Below, piece after piece: positions 33,967 to 42,468 of a stretch of 64,000 nucleotides of DNA. The notes under the pieces were generated by a model. The model worked only from the letters and a program-made list of their open reading frames with translations, did not search any database and had not been told where the DNA came from. Every line of letters starts with the position of its first letter. Within the stretch, counting starts at the first letter, position 1. The position numbers were made by a program, and so were the translations under genes. Origin of the DNA: Prevotellaceae bacterium (lineage in GTDB: Bacteria > Bacteroidota > Bacteroidia > Bacteroidales > Bacteroidaceae); NCBI GenBank assembly GCA_030531085.1, contig JAUNOM010000003.1, forward strand, positions 1 through 64,000, given 5' to 3'.

Positions 33967-34564
33967 CGGACTGAACCGTTTCATGGTCATCATGGCGTGT
34001 GTTGCGGTGATGGGTGCTGTCGCCGCCGTCTGGTGGCTGATAGGTGCAGTGGGCGACAGCAGTCTGTCTGTTGGCCCAGATGATGCCATTGACAGCACAC
34101 CCACTATAGTGGAGCGTATGCAGAACATCGGAGAGTGGGAGTTTCTGGCCGTCAGTGACGAGGAAATCGTTGACACCGTGCGCAAGGGGTTCTTCTCTGA
34201 CGATGAGCTGGTGCGCATATACTACGGCACACTGCGTCTGGGCATAGACCTGCGTGAGTGCTCTGACAAGTGGATAAGCCACAGGAACGACACGGTGTTT
34301 GTGACGGTGCCGCAGGTGAAGCTGCTTGACTACAACTTCATCGACGAGGCGCGCACACGCCCGTTCTTCGAGACGGGTACGTGGACTCCGGCGGACCGCA
34401 AGGCCATGTACCACAAGGCGCGCCGGATTATGATAGAGCGCTGTATGAACAGGGAGAACATTGCTGTGGCGCAGAATAATGCGCGCGAGCAGATAGCGCG
34501 TATGCTGCAGCCCATAGCCGCACCGAAGGTGGTGACAGTGCTTAGCGCTGCGGAGGCAGAGTGA
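33929..34564 (+). CDS. second DUF4230 family membrane-anchored protein
   Basis: A 211-residue protein in tandem with the previous one and overlapping it by 38 bp in another frame. It has a membrane anchor at about residues 18-42, then a DUF4230-like domain (NIGEWEFLAVSDEEIVDTV, IYYGTLRLGIDLRECSD, FVTVPQVKLLDYNFIDEA) and a C-terminal helix with ARRIMIERCMNRENIAVAQN. It looks like a diverged paralog, and the overlap implies translational coupling and probably a hetero-complex. Function is unknown. Confidence 0.78.
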   Translation: MAGIIQFLEKAGNGLNRFMVIMACVAVMGAVAAVWWLIGAVGDSSLSVGPDDAIDSTPTIVERMQNIGEWEFLAVSDEEIVDTVRKGFFSDDELVRIYYGTLRLGIDLRECSDKWISHRNDTVFVTVPQVKLLDYNFIDEARTRPFFETGTWTPADRKAMYHKARRIMIERCMNRENIAVAQNNAREQIARMLQPIAAPKVVTVLSAAEAE

Positions 34565-34603
34565 CAATAGTGGAAATCGGATAAGAATAAGTTTTATAAA
34601 AAT

Positions 34604-35320
34604 ATGAACAAGAAAAGTCTACTGACCTTTGTGCTGCTCCTTGTGGCGGCACTCGCTTTCGCGCGCAAGCCTGCTGGCGGTGACGCGCTCCGCTATTCCA
34701 TATTGGGTGACAGCTATTCCACATACGAGGGCTGCCTAACCCCAGACACCAATTCCATCTGGTACTACCGTCCCGAGAGTGCGCAGCTGCACCGCGGCAA
34801 TGATGTGCGCCTTGTGGAGCAGACATGGTGGCATCAGGTGATAAGGCGCATGGGCGGCGTGCTGGAACGTAACAACTCCTATTCCGGAGCCACCGTGTGC
34901 TGCACGGGATATAGGGGTGATGACTATTCGGACAGGGCGTTCATAACACGCAGTAACAAGCTGGGCGAGCCGGATGTCATTCTTGTGTGCGGCGGCACCA
35001 ATGACAGTTGGGCCAATGCGCCGATAGGTGAGTATGTGTATGGCAACTGGACGCGTCAGGAACTGTATGCCTTCCGTCCCGCCATGGCAAAGCTGCTGCA
35101 TGACCTGCGTGCCAACTATCCTACGGCGCGCATCGTGTTCATACTCAATTCCGAGTTGAAACCGTCCATCAACGAGTCCGTTCACACGGTATGCCACCAT
35201 TATGGCGTGCCATGTCTTGACCTCCGCGATATAGACAAGCAGCAAGGACACCCCTCGGTGAAGGGAATGGCGGCCTTTGCGGACCAGGTTGTGGACTTCC
35301 TTAACAGCTCCAAGCGCTGA
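34604..35320 (+). CDS. secreted SGNH/GDSL hydrolase
   Basis: A 238-residue protein with a signal peptide (MNKKSLLTFVLLLVAALAFA). The SGNH blocks are visible: the nucleophile Ser in SILGDSYST (block I), N in ERNNSYSGATV (block II/III), GGTND (block III), and the D-x-x-H pair in QQGHPSVKGM near the C-terminus. Such enzymes deacetylate polysaccharides or cleave other esters. It is directly followed by a GH28 gene, which suggests removal of acetyl groups from pectin, although the substrate cannot be read from the sequence. Confidence 0.85.
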   Translation: MNKKSLLTFVLLLVAALAFARKPAGGDALRYSILGDSYSTYEGCLTPDTNSIWYYRPESAQLHRGNDVRLVEQTWWHQVIRRMGGVLERNNSYSGATVCCTGYRGDDYSDRAFITRSNKLGEPDVILVCGGTNDSWANAPIGEYVYGNWTRQELYAFRPAMAKLLHDLRANYPTARIVFILNSELKPSINESVHTVCHHYGVPCLDLRDIDKQQGHPSVKGMAAFADQVVDFLNSSKR

Positions 35321-35373
35321 ACATGACTGTGATATGCCGACAAATCAACTAACATACTAACTATAATAACAGA

Positions 35374-36762
35374 ATGAAAAGACTGACAAGAATTATCTTT
35401 ACACTGCTGTGCGCAGTGTTTGCCATGACGGCATCTGCCGCCAGGCAGCAGGAACCGCAGTATCTGACGCACCCGGTGCAGGCCCCGTTTGCCATGGAAC
35501 CGCTCAAGGAGTATGTCTTTCCCGACAGGCGCTTTGTCATAACACGCTATGGTGCCAAGGCAGGCGGTGAGTATAACAACACCAAGGCCATAGCCAAGGC
35601 GATAAAGGCGTGCAACAAGGCCGGCGGCGGAATGGTCGTTGTGCCGAAGGGTGAGTGGCTGACCGGACCTGTACACTTTATGAATAATGTGAACCTGCAT
35701 CTGGAAGAGGGGGCAGTACTGGTGTTCTCGGACAACTATCAGGACTATCTGCCGGCCGTGCAGACATCATGGGAGGGCATGGAGTGCTTCAACTACTCAC
35801 CGCTGATATACGCCTTTGCCTGCGAGAACATCGCCATTACGGGCAAGGGCCGTCTGCAGCCGCGCATCAAGGGCTGGACTCCATGGTTCAAACGCCCCAA
35901 GGCCCACATGGAAGCGTCAAAACAGCTGTACACTTGGGCGTCAACGGACGTGCCAGTGGAGCAAAGGCAGATGGCGGTGGGCGAGAACAATATGCGGCCT
36001 CACCTCATTCACTTCAACCGTTGCCGCAATGTGCTGCTCGATGGCTTCAGCATCAAGGGCGCGCCCTTCTGGACCATACACCTGTTCCTGTGTGATGGCG
36101 GCATAGCACGTAACCTTAACGTCTACGCGCATAACCATAATAATGACGGCATAGACATAGAGATGACCAGGAACGTGCTGGTGGAGAACTGCAAGTTTGA
36201 CCAGGGCGATGACGCCATTGTCATAAAGTCCGGCCGAAACCGTGACGCATGGCGCGTGAACCAGCCCACGGAGAACGTGGTGGTGCGCAACTGCACCGTG
36301 GTGAAGGGACACTGCTTCCTCGGCGTAGGCAGCGAGATGAGCGGCGGAGTGCGTAATATATATATGGAGAACTGTGAGGCCACGGACAGCGTGTTCCGCA
36401 TGATGTACCTGAAGACAAACCACCGTCGCGGCGGATTCATACACCATGTGTACATGAAGAACTGTAAGGGCACCTGTGCAGGACGTATGTTCGAGATTGA
36501 CACCGATGTGCTGTACCAGTGGAAGGGCCTTGTGCCGACGTACGAGACGCGCATCACCTCCATACATGACATATACATGGAGGACTGCTCCATAGAGCGT
36601 ACGGACGCCATATATGAGGTGAAGGGCGATGCGAGAAACCCCATACGCGACATATACCTCAAGAACCTCAAGATTGGTCTGGTGCATAAATTCCTGAATA
36701 AAAGCAGCAATGCCTTTAACATAAAGTCAGACAATGTGAAGTACGAACGCACAGGCTTCTGA
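35374..36762 (+). CDS. secreted GH28 polygalacturonase-like hydrolase
   Basis: A 462-residue GH28 enzyme with a signal peptide (cleavage near SAA, about residue 23). The beta-helix carries the catalytic acids in HNHNNDGIDIEMT and QGDDAIVIKSGRNRDAW, and a third motif KGHCFLGVGSEMSGG, where the catalytic His is in G-H-C. It should act on galacturonic acid linkages in the periplasm or outside the cell. It is 53 bp downstream of the SGNH esterase. The family is shared with the GH28 half of the protein at 22369. The composite repeat begins 11 bp after the stop. Confidence 0.88.
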   Translation: MKRLTRIIFTLLCAVFAMTASAARQQEPQYLTHPVQAPFAMEPLKEYVFPDRRFVITRYGAKAGGEYNNTKAIAKAIKACNKAGGGMVVVPKGEWLTGPVHFMNNVNLHLEEGAVLVFSDNYQDYLPAVQTSWEGMECFNYSPLIYAFACENIAITGKGRLQPRIKGWTPWFKRPKAHMEASKQLYTWASTDVPVEQRQMAVGENNMRPHLIHFNRCRNVLLDGFSIKGAPFWTIHLFLCDGGIARNLNVYAHNHNNDGIDIEMTRNVLVENCKFDQGDDAIVIKSGRNRDAWRVNQPTENVVVRNCTVVKGHCFLGVGSEMSGGVRNIYMENCEATDSVFRMMYLKTNHRRGGFIHHVYMKNCKGTCAGRMFEIDTDVLYQWKGLVPTYETRITSIHDIYMEDCSIERTDAIYEVKGDARNPIRDIYLKNLKIGLVHKFLNKSSNAFNIKSDNVKYERTGF

Positions 36763-36773
36763 GCCGTATGTGC

Positions 36774-37150
36774 AAAATCAAAGTGTCAGAAAACCGCCCT
36801 GTTTTCTGACACTTTGATTTTTCTGAACCTCCGAGAATGCCATCGTTTCAAAATTATTTTCCCACGGCCCCGTACAGCGCATTCTCAGCGTTTTCGTTAA
36901 CTTGTTGTTATTCTTAGAGTTAATGAAAACGATGCTTGAAAGGTAATATGAAAGCATAGTAAAAGGACACAAAAACCGCCGTAATCACATAGCTTTCACA
37001 CTGCAATAAGATAGAGATTGCGTGGTAATCTGATAGCTTTTGCAGTGCAATTACTATCATATTGTTCCCGAAAGTGTGGAAAACACCATTTCAAGGGCTG
37101 CAAAAACGGACACATTCTCTCTAAAACGCAAGGTGAAGCCGAAAGTTCCG
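36774..37150 (+). repeat. composite dispersed repeat, copy 2
   Basis: Starts 11 bp after the GH28 stop. Hairpin H1 is 21 perfect pairs, 36774-36794 with 36801-36821, and its sequence (core AAAGTGTCAGAAAAC) is unrelated to H1 of copies 1 and 3. The conserved block at 36833-36880 has CAAAATTATTTTCCC and CGTACAGCGC. The array has units at 36988, 37010 and 37032 and the closing CTATC at 37054-37058. The block at about 37124-37140 (TCTCTCTAAAACG) is shared with copy 3. Hairpin H2 is not recognisable, so the right end is approximate. Confidence 0.75.
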
Positions 37151-37293
37151 AAAAAGCAAAACGTCACAAAACAGGGCGAAAAAGTAACGATTTGTCAAAA
37201 TGGCACTGTTTGTATTGCGGCCGTTTTATAAAGTTATGAAAGTTAATGACTGTTAAAGTTGCGAGGGGCGGACTTGTTTTTAATGAAATATTA

Positions 37294-37323
37294 TTGCATA
37301 TTCAAAAAATAATATTAATTTTG
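37294..37323 (+). promoter_or_regulatory. sigma-ABfr promoter of the large ncRNA
   Basis: TTG (37294-37296), 19 bp, TAATTTTG (37316-37323). No plausible coding frame follows for 550 bp. Confidence 0.6.
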
Positions 37324-37329
37324 CAACAG

Positions 37330-37780
37330 GTCATTTATGTATATGAACGCTCGTCAGCAATAAAGGTTTACGCCCGGTGACGTGTGACATTACAGCCTGC
37401 GCCATGCTCATGGCGGTGTAATCCGTTAATGAGCGGGCTTTGGGTGGGAATGGATGGCCTGACATATATAAAGGCGTTTACTTGGCGCTTTGTTCATGAC
37501 GTACCAGAATCTCGCAAATTCTCCAAATTCTGTCAGGGACATAGCAACGGTAGATGTCCCGGGTATGCATATAAATGCATCTCAGGCTGGTTCCCACAGG
37601 CATCGGTATGTTGTTGCATAACAATGTGTCGGTGCTCTTTACGGAGGGTGCCAGCAGTGGGAATAGCTGTTTTATATACATATTGGCGTGGGCTCTGTCG
37701 TTGTCTGTTCAACAGAATTGGGCAATGCGAGAGCCTTCGGTACGTGGGACAGACAACAAGGTTGTTCCCGCGCTTTTTTT
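37330..37780 (+). ncRNA. candidate large structured ncRNA of about 450 nt
   Basis: It has a promoter, an intrinsic terminator and many local helices. A three-layer stem is GCCCG/CGGGC (37372-37376, 37434-37438) enclosing ATTACA/TGTAAT (37389-37394, 37417-37422) and CGCCAT/ATGGCG (37400-37405, 37410-37415). Then come GGGACAT/ATGTCCC (37536-37542, 37554-37560) and ATGCAT/ATGCAT (37565-37580). TTCCCAC/GTGGGAA (37591-37597, 37657-37663) encloses GGCATC/GGTGCC (37599-37604, 37647-37652) and TTGTT/AACAA (37611-37624). GGCTCT/AGAGCC (37691-37696, 37730-37735) encloses TCTGT/ACAGA (37704-37716). No tmRNA, RNase P, SRP or group II intron hallmark was found. It stands just upstream of the tubulin-like gene cluster. 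The family is unknown to me. Confidence 0.65.
37744..37780 (+). terminator. intrinsic terminator of the large ncRNA
   Basis: GTGGGA and ACAAC (37744-37749, 37753-37757) pair with GTTGT and TCCCGC (37761-37771) with a 3-nt bulge, and seven T follow at 37774-37780. Confidence 0.7.
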
Positions 37781-37878
37781 ATGTCCAGACCTATGTCTGG
37801 TTAATGTTACTAATCCTAAATTACTAATCCTTTGTAAAATTCATGCAAGTGTTTTACTGTTAGAATGTATTTATAAAT

Positions 37879-38454
37879 ATGATGTTCTTCAGTTTATTTT
37901 CCACCGCATTATCATCGGTGTTCTATGGAGCGTTGGCAACAGTGGTGCTGATGGCGCTTCTTTATGTGATATTGATGATTATTGACAATCGGAAGGTTAG
38001 GACTCCGGCATTCTTTATCACAGGTGTGGTGCTGGCTTTGTTGCTCATAGCGCAGTTTTCCATGCTGTTTGGAGCTTTGGAGGTGAAGAGTACAGTGGAT
38101 TCTGTTAAGGAATTTGCTACGCTGGCAACGGAGAATGTGGACAATGCCATAGACGGAGTTGTGGCGGACGGTCATGTTGATGCTGTTACTGACAAGTATC
38201 CGATTATTGGGACATACATGGATATATGTGGTTCTGGTGTGGAAAGTACAGGACTTTCGGCATTAGCTTTCGTTGAAATGGTACAGGATACGATCGCATC
38301 GTATATTTGGCGGCGTGTGGGATGGATAGCGGCGTTCACTGTTGTGGCGTTCTCCATAGTCCTGCTGGTGCCTGGTAGAGGTAGACAAAAATACACATCG
38401 GTGTATGACTCGGAATGCTCTGTCGTGGGAGACACTAATGAGTGGGGAATATGA
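37879..38454 (+). CDS. three-pass membrane protein, unknown function
   Basis: A 191-residue protein with membrane segments at about 13-35, 42-65 and 146-166, and an extracytoplasmic loop of about 80 residues (VKSTVDSVKEFATLATENVD onward) between the second and third. The tail is short and hydrophilic. I do not recognise a family. It precedes the tubulin-like gene by 68 bp on the same strand and may be the membrane partner of that system. No clear promoter is seen directly upstream (an ATCCTTTG at 37827-37834 is a weak match). Confidence 0.7.
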   Translation: MMFFSLFSTALSSVFYGALATVVLMALLYVILMIIDNRKVRTPAFFITGVVLALLLIAQFSMLFGALEVKSTVDSVKEFATLATENVDNAIDGVVADGHVDAVTDKYPIIGTYMDICGSGVESTGLSALAFVEMVQDTIASYIWRRVGWIAAFTVVAFSIVLLVPGRGRQKYTSVYDSECSVVGDTNEWGI

Positions 38455-38522
38455 CAGGCTGTTCAAATAATGACAAGCATGACTTTGTGTAATAAAAGAA
38501 CAAATATTAAATTATAAATAAT

Positions 38523-41500
38523 ATGGAAAATCATTTGATTATCGGACTTGGTGGTACAGGAGGACGAGTGCTTGCCTCTTTCCGGAAACTGATGTACGAA
38601 CGTTTTAATGGTAATGTCAAGCCGAAAGGGATGTGGATAGACTATCTTTATGTCGATTCCAGTGCGCAGGACTTAAGGATGAGGGATCCTTCTCAATGGA
38701 GTGTCATGGGAAATAGCGTGGCTTTGGACCCTGACAGCGTGGTGAAAATCCCGGCTGCCAACCTTGCTGACTATGTTAACAATAGAAATAGATTCAAATA
38801 TCTTGCTCCTTGGCTTGGGGACAGTCAGGATTGGAGGAATATCATTAACGATCCGAGGATAGGCGAGGGAGCGGCAGGACAGAAACGCCGTCTTGGCCGT
38901 CTGCTGTTTGCTAATGGCTCACCGGAGTTTAACCGTATGGTGGGTGTGAAGGCGCGTAACCTTAGCTATAATCCCGAAGGGCAGAAGATAACATATCATG
39001 TCGTTGCGGGTCTGGCCGGTGGTACTGGATCCGGCAGTGTGGTTGATGTAGTGGCGCAGTTGCGCAAGCAGTTCCCGGACCACCTGAACAATAAGATTAT
39101 ATTGTACTTGCTTCTCCCGGAGGAACACCCTAATCCATCATGGGCATCAACCAATAATTATCAGTCTAACGGATATGTGGCTCTCACGGAGTTGTCTGCC
39201 ATGGACCTCGGAGTGTTCAAACCTTGGAACCTCAGTGAGCGTGATTATGACGTGCAGCGTCTTGATTTGGAACTGCCTTTCTATTCCGCATATCTTGTGA
39301 CGGACACCAACCGTGAGGATGTACGTTTCGATGTGGGGCGTGTTATGCCTGCAAACATAGCGGAATTGCTTTATCAGAAGACCGTAGGTGTGGCACTTAG
39401 CGATCAGAAGATAGGGGAGGGCGGAACGGAAAGCTCTGCTAACTTCTTCAATGATGTTGAGAAAGGAGAGAATCCTAATTATGCTGACTATGATTCCCCT
39501 CACTGTTACAAGTACAACAGTTTTGGTATTAAGCGTCTTGCCATACCGGAACAGGAGATAAAGGAGTTCACCGGATATGTGTATGCGGAACAGGCGTTGC
39601 AGAAACTGCTTTACAATAACCTCTCCCGTGAGTCGGGATATGTCGCAGAACCTACTGTTGATGATGATTATGCCTTTATAACTAAGCCGGAACAGAAGCA
39701 GAAATGGTGCATAACACGTGAGCATCTCTGTCTGTCAAAGCCTATACTGCCGGAGCATAAGAAGGAGGGTTGGCTGCCGATAACGGAGGAATACAGCAAG
39801 ATTGACAACTTCGCACGCGAGATACTTAATAATAGTGACATCGAGCATAAGGACAAGCTAATAGCCATACGTAACAAGTCGAAGCGCTTCTTTGATAAGG
39901 ATTTCAGACCTATAGCGGAGGTTGGACAGAATGGTGTTGTTACATTCTATGACAAGAAGGCGCGTTTTGGACGTGAGTCTATTGTGGCCGCGATAGTGGA
40001 GAAGGTAAATGAGGATATGCTGAAGATGTGGTCCAATGGCGAACGCTCACTGACACAGCTCAGTGGCATAGTACAGACTCTGCTAAACTATTTCGTTGAG
40101 GAGAAGGAAAACCTTACACGTCTTGCAGCATCTGCTGATGATGAGGTGAAGAAACGTAACGCTGCCATGGAGGAAATGAATAAGACATGGTGCGAGATGG
40201 GACTTGGCAGTAAGCTGTATGCGGCCATTGGCGGCAATAACAAGGCGGAATTGTCACAGAAGTACACCACGGCGGTAAAGGAGAAGTACATCCTTATGAC
40301 GTGGAAGGAAAGTTATGGCTTCGCTAAAAGGCTGATTGATGACCTCATAAATGCTGTGCAGGTGGTGAAAGGTGATATAGACAATACCATAACACAGTTC
40401 AAGAATGCCAACGAAAAACTGGATGGAGCAGTCAACAGCCGCTGTATTGCTGAGTCAGAGGAGAGTCAAAGCCTCAAAGGAGCGGTAATAAAGAGCTATG
40501 ATCCTAAAAAGGTACGTGCTATTGTCAATAGTGCTGTGGCGAACGAGAATGATAACGAGGAGCGTGTACGCTTAGCTACTGTGGCGGTTATGGGTTTGCT
40601 CAACCCGGAAAAGCGCAACTTCAGAGAGGTGTCAGAGAAACTGTCTGCTGGTAATATCATGGGTGTATTGGAGCAGACTGGACTCAATCAGGCTTCCAAT
40701 TTCTTTATTAATGAGGTAGGACGCGATTATATACAAGGGTATGAAAAGCTTATCGGCGTTAATATCATAAAGAAATTACAGGATGAGTTCAGCGGTAACG
40801 ATGACGGACTTAGAGAGAAGCTGGAGCGACTTGTACGTCATGCCGCAGTATTGAATAAACATCGTGATGTAGAAGTTAACAACGGCCCGAATGTCAGGTC
40901 CTCAATGTTCGTCATTCTGCCCGATTATGATCAGGATACCGCATATCTTCAGAAGGTGGAGGATACAATTAAGCGTCTTACACCAGAAGGACAGATTAAG
41001 GTTTCAAGGGGAGGCAACAGTAATGAGATTGTGGTTATAACTCTTGAGACTGGATTAACCCCCAGATATCTGCAGAATGTCTATGTGCTCAGACAGAACT
41101 ATGACAGGCTTATGGGTTCAAGGCAGGGGAATGTGGCGAGATTCGAGACACAGCTTGAGGACTATAGCGGCTTCAAGTCTACTGGTTTGGATGACTGTAG
41201 GATGCAGGGAGCCTTGCCTTCTCTATATCTGCCTACTGACGAGGAGTTGAAGGAAATGGAGGAAAAGTCAGCAAGGGATAGACAGCCAATTTGTGATAAT
41301 GGCGGCATTGTTGGTAACGGCGAAGTTGTTCCACCACCGCCACCACCAATGGAACAGTACTATGTCTATGCGAACAATCAACAGACAGGTCCGTTCAACG
41401 TGCAGCAATTGCAGCAGCAGGTTGCGGCTGGTATCATGACTAAGCAGACATACGTGTGGAAGAACGGTATGGCAGGATGGACATTGGCAGGGAATGTGCC

Positions 41501-41564
41501 GGAATTGGCCGTTATCTTCATGACTGGAACTCCGCCACCGCCACCACCACCAATGATGATGTAA
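38523..41564 (+). CDS. tubulin-like GTPase with C-terminal GYF_2 domain
   Basis: A 1013-residue protein. The start MENHLIIGLGGTGGRVLASF (G8-G14) and the segment LAGGTGSGSVVDVVAQ (G166-G171) are the glycine-rich loop and the tubulin/FtsZ signature G-G-T-G-S-G, as in the bacterial Tubulin_2 (tubulin-like) family. The middle (about 450-720) is charged and helical and may be coiled. Near the end is a proline run (PPPPPP), a GYF_2 domain (about 945-1000: YYVYANNQQTGPFNVQQLQQ and YVWKNGMAGWTLAG), and a final PPPPPPP-MMM. No membrane segment or signal is present, so it is cytoplasmic. GTP binding and polymerisation are expected from the family but unproven. Zinc-ribbon and exported proteins follow it. 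Confidence 0.82.
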   Translation: MENHLIIGLGGTGGRVLASFRKLMYERFNGNVKPKGMWIDYLYVDSSAQDLRMRDPSQWSVMGNSVALDPDSVVKIPAANLADYVNNRNRFKYLAPWLGDSQDWRNIINDPRIGEGAAGQKRRLGRLLFANGSPEFNRMVGVKARNLSYNPEGQKITYHVVAGLAGGTGSGSVVDVVAQLRKQFPDHLNNKIILYLLLPEEHPNPSWASTNNYQSNGYVALTELSAMDLGVFKPWNLSERDYDVQRLDLELPFYSAYLVTDTNREDVRFDVGRVMPANIAELLYQKTVGVALSDQKIGEGGTESSANFFNDVEKGENPNYADYDSPHCYKYNSFGIKRLAIPEQEIKEFTGYVYAEQALQKLLYNNLSRESGYVAEPTVDDDYAFITKPEQKQKWCITREHLCLSKPILPEHKKEGWLPITEEYSKIDNFAREILNNSDIEHKDKLIAIRNKSKRFFDKDFRPIAEVGQNGVVTFYDKKARFGRESIVAAIVEKVNEDMLKMWSNGERSLTQLSGIVQTLLNYFVEEKENLTRLAASADDEVKKRNAAMEEMNKTWCEMGLGSKLYAAIGGNNKAELSQKYTTAVKEKYILMTWKESYGFAKRLIDDLINAVQVVKGDIDNTITQFKNANEKLDGAVNSRCIAESEESQSLKGAVIKSYDPKKVRAIVNSAVANENDNEERVRLATVAVMGLLNPEKRNFREVSEKLSAGNIMGVLEQTGLNQASNFFINEVGRDYIQGYEKLIGVNIIKKLQDEFSGNDDGLREKLERLVRHAAVLNKHRDVEVNNGPNVRSSMFVILPDYDQDTAYLQKVEDTIKRLTPEGQIKVSRGGNSNEIVVITLETGLTPRYLQNVYVLRQNYDRLMGSRQGNVARFETQLEDYSGFKSTGLDDCRMQGALPSLYLPTDEELKEMEEKSARDRQPICDNGGIVGNGEVVPPPPPPMEQYYVYANNQQTGPFNVQQLQQQVAAGIMTKQTYVWKNGMAGWTLAGNVPELAVIFMTGTPPPPPPPMMM

Positions 41565-41619
41565 TCCTTATTGCAAACCTATAAATGTATTATTAACAGT
41601 ATAAAGTGAAAGTATAAAT

Positions 41620-42459
41620 ATGGAAAGAAAAGCTATATGTAAGAATGTAGGCGTGTGTAGCCTCGCTAATAAAGTGCAGGTTATAACAGATGATGATGCG
41701 GAACTTATCTGTCCGGAGTGTGGAGAGGAGTTGGAACTTGTAAAGGAAGATACTATACCCACCGCAGAAGACGATGAGAAAAAGAGGAAAAGAAAGAGAA
41801 TTGCTGCCATTTGTGGCGGCGTTGTAGTGTTGGCAGGCATCGGTGCGGGCGGATATTTCATGATGTCTGACAAGAAAACTCCACCACCGCCTGTTGAACA
41901 TAGTGTTAAGATTAGCAAGATTGACGCTGGAGAAGGCTGGGTTGTGAAACCAACGGAATTGTCAGAGGTATCAGAAAAAGACACTATCTGGATTGTGGCG
42001 GACGATAATATGGCTAAGGAGGTGGCTGATAAAGGCGCTACGCTTGCCATAACTCTTGAAGATAGTACCTCAACTATTACGCCGGCTAATCTCGTTTTGA
42101 CAAAAGACACAGTGGTAACGGTTACTTCCGAGGACGGAAAGCTGTCTAAAAAATATATTATAGCACTGAAGAAAAAGGCCGCAGAGCAAGGTAATCCAGT
42201 AGAAACAGGTGGAGATGGTACCCCAATCGGTGAGCCCGGCCCCGTGGTTCCACCAGATCCGCAACCAGAGCCATGGGCATCATACGCTACTTTTGATGGT
42301 ACTACCATGCAATTCAAGAAGGCGCACGTTATTCCGGGTACTAATGAGACGGCGCAACCCGGCGATAGAGTCACGGGTGTATGGGTTGATGGCGAGGTGA
42401 ACTCTGTCAGATGGTTCCATGCAGACGGTACACCGAGTGAGCATCTTACGCATAAATAA
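41620..42459 (+). CDS. zinc-ribbon single-pass membrane protein with proline tracts
   Basis: A 279-residue protein. The N-terminus has four Cys in two pairs (C7 and C13; C31 and C34 in LICPECGEE), a zinc ribbon facing the cytoplasm. A Lys/Arg cluster precedes one membrane segment (about 60-82, AAICGGVVVLAGIGAGGYFM). The rest should be outside: a Pro run (TPPPPVEH), a domain with ISKIDAGEGWVVKPTELSEV and repeated threonine-rich strands, a second Pro-rich stretch, and a tail with GVWVDGEVNSVRWFHADG. It is 55 bp from the tubulin-like gene. The proline tracts could bind a GYF domain only if exposed to the cytoplasm, which the predicted topology does not favour. Confidence 0.75.
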   Translation: MERKAICKNVGVCSLANKVQVITDDDAELICPECGEELELVKEDTIPTAEDDEKKRKRKRIAAICGGVVVLAGIGAGGYFMMSDKKTPPPPVEHSVKISKIDAGEGWVVKPTELSEVSEKDTIWIVADDNMAKEVADKGATLAITLEDSTSTITPANLVLTKDTVVTVTSEDGKLSKKYIIALKKKAAEQGNPVETGGDGTPIGEPGPVVPPDPQPEPWASYATFDGTTMQFKKAHVIPGTNETAQPGDRVTGVWVDGEVNSVRWFHADGTPSEHLTHK

Positions 42460-42468
42460 GTGTCAATA

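Noticed and set aside
37018..37239. Short frames inside the composite repeat copy 2
   Set aside because: They run through the tandem array and the conserved block, are not present in the other copies, and lack ribosome sites.
37384..37827. Open frame of 147 codons on the plus strand in the large ncRNA region
   Set aside because: The translation looks random (Cys/Trp-rich, no domain), and the strand is full of base-paired helices and ends with a terminator.
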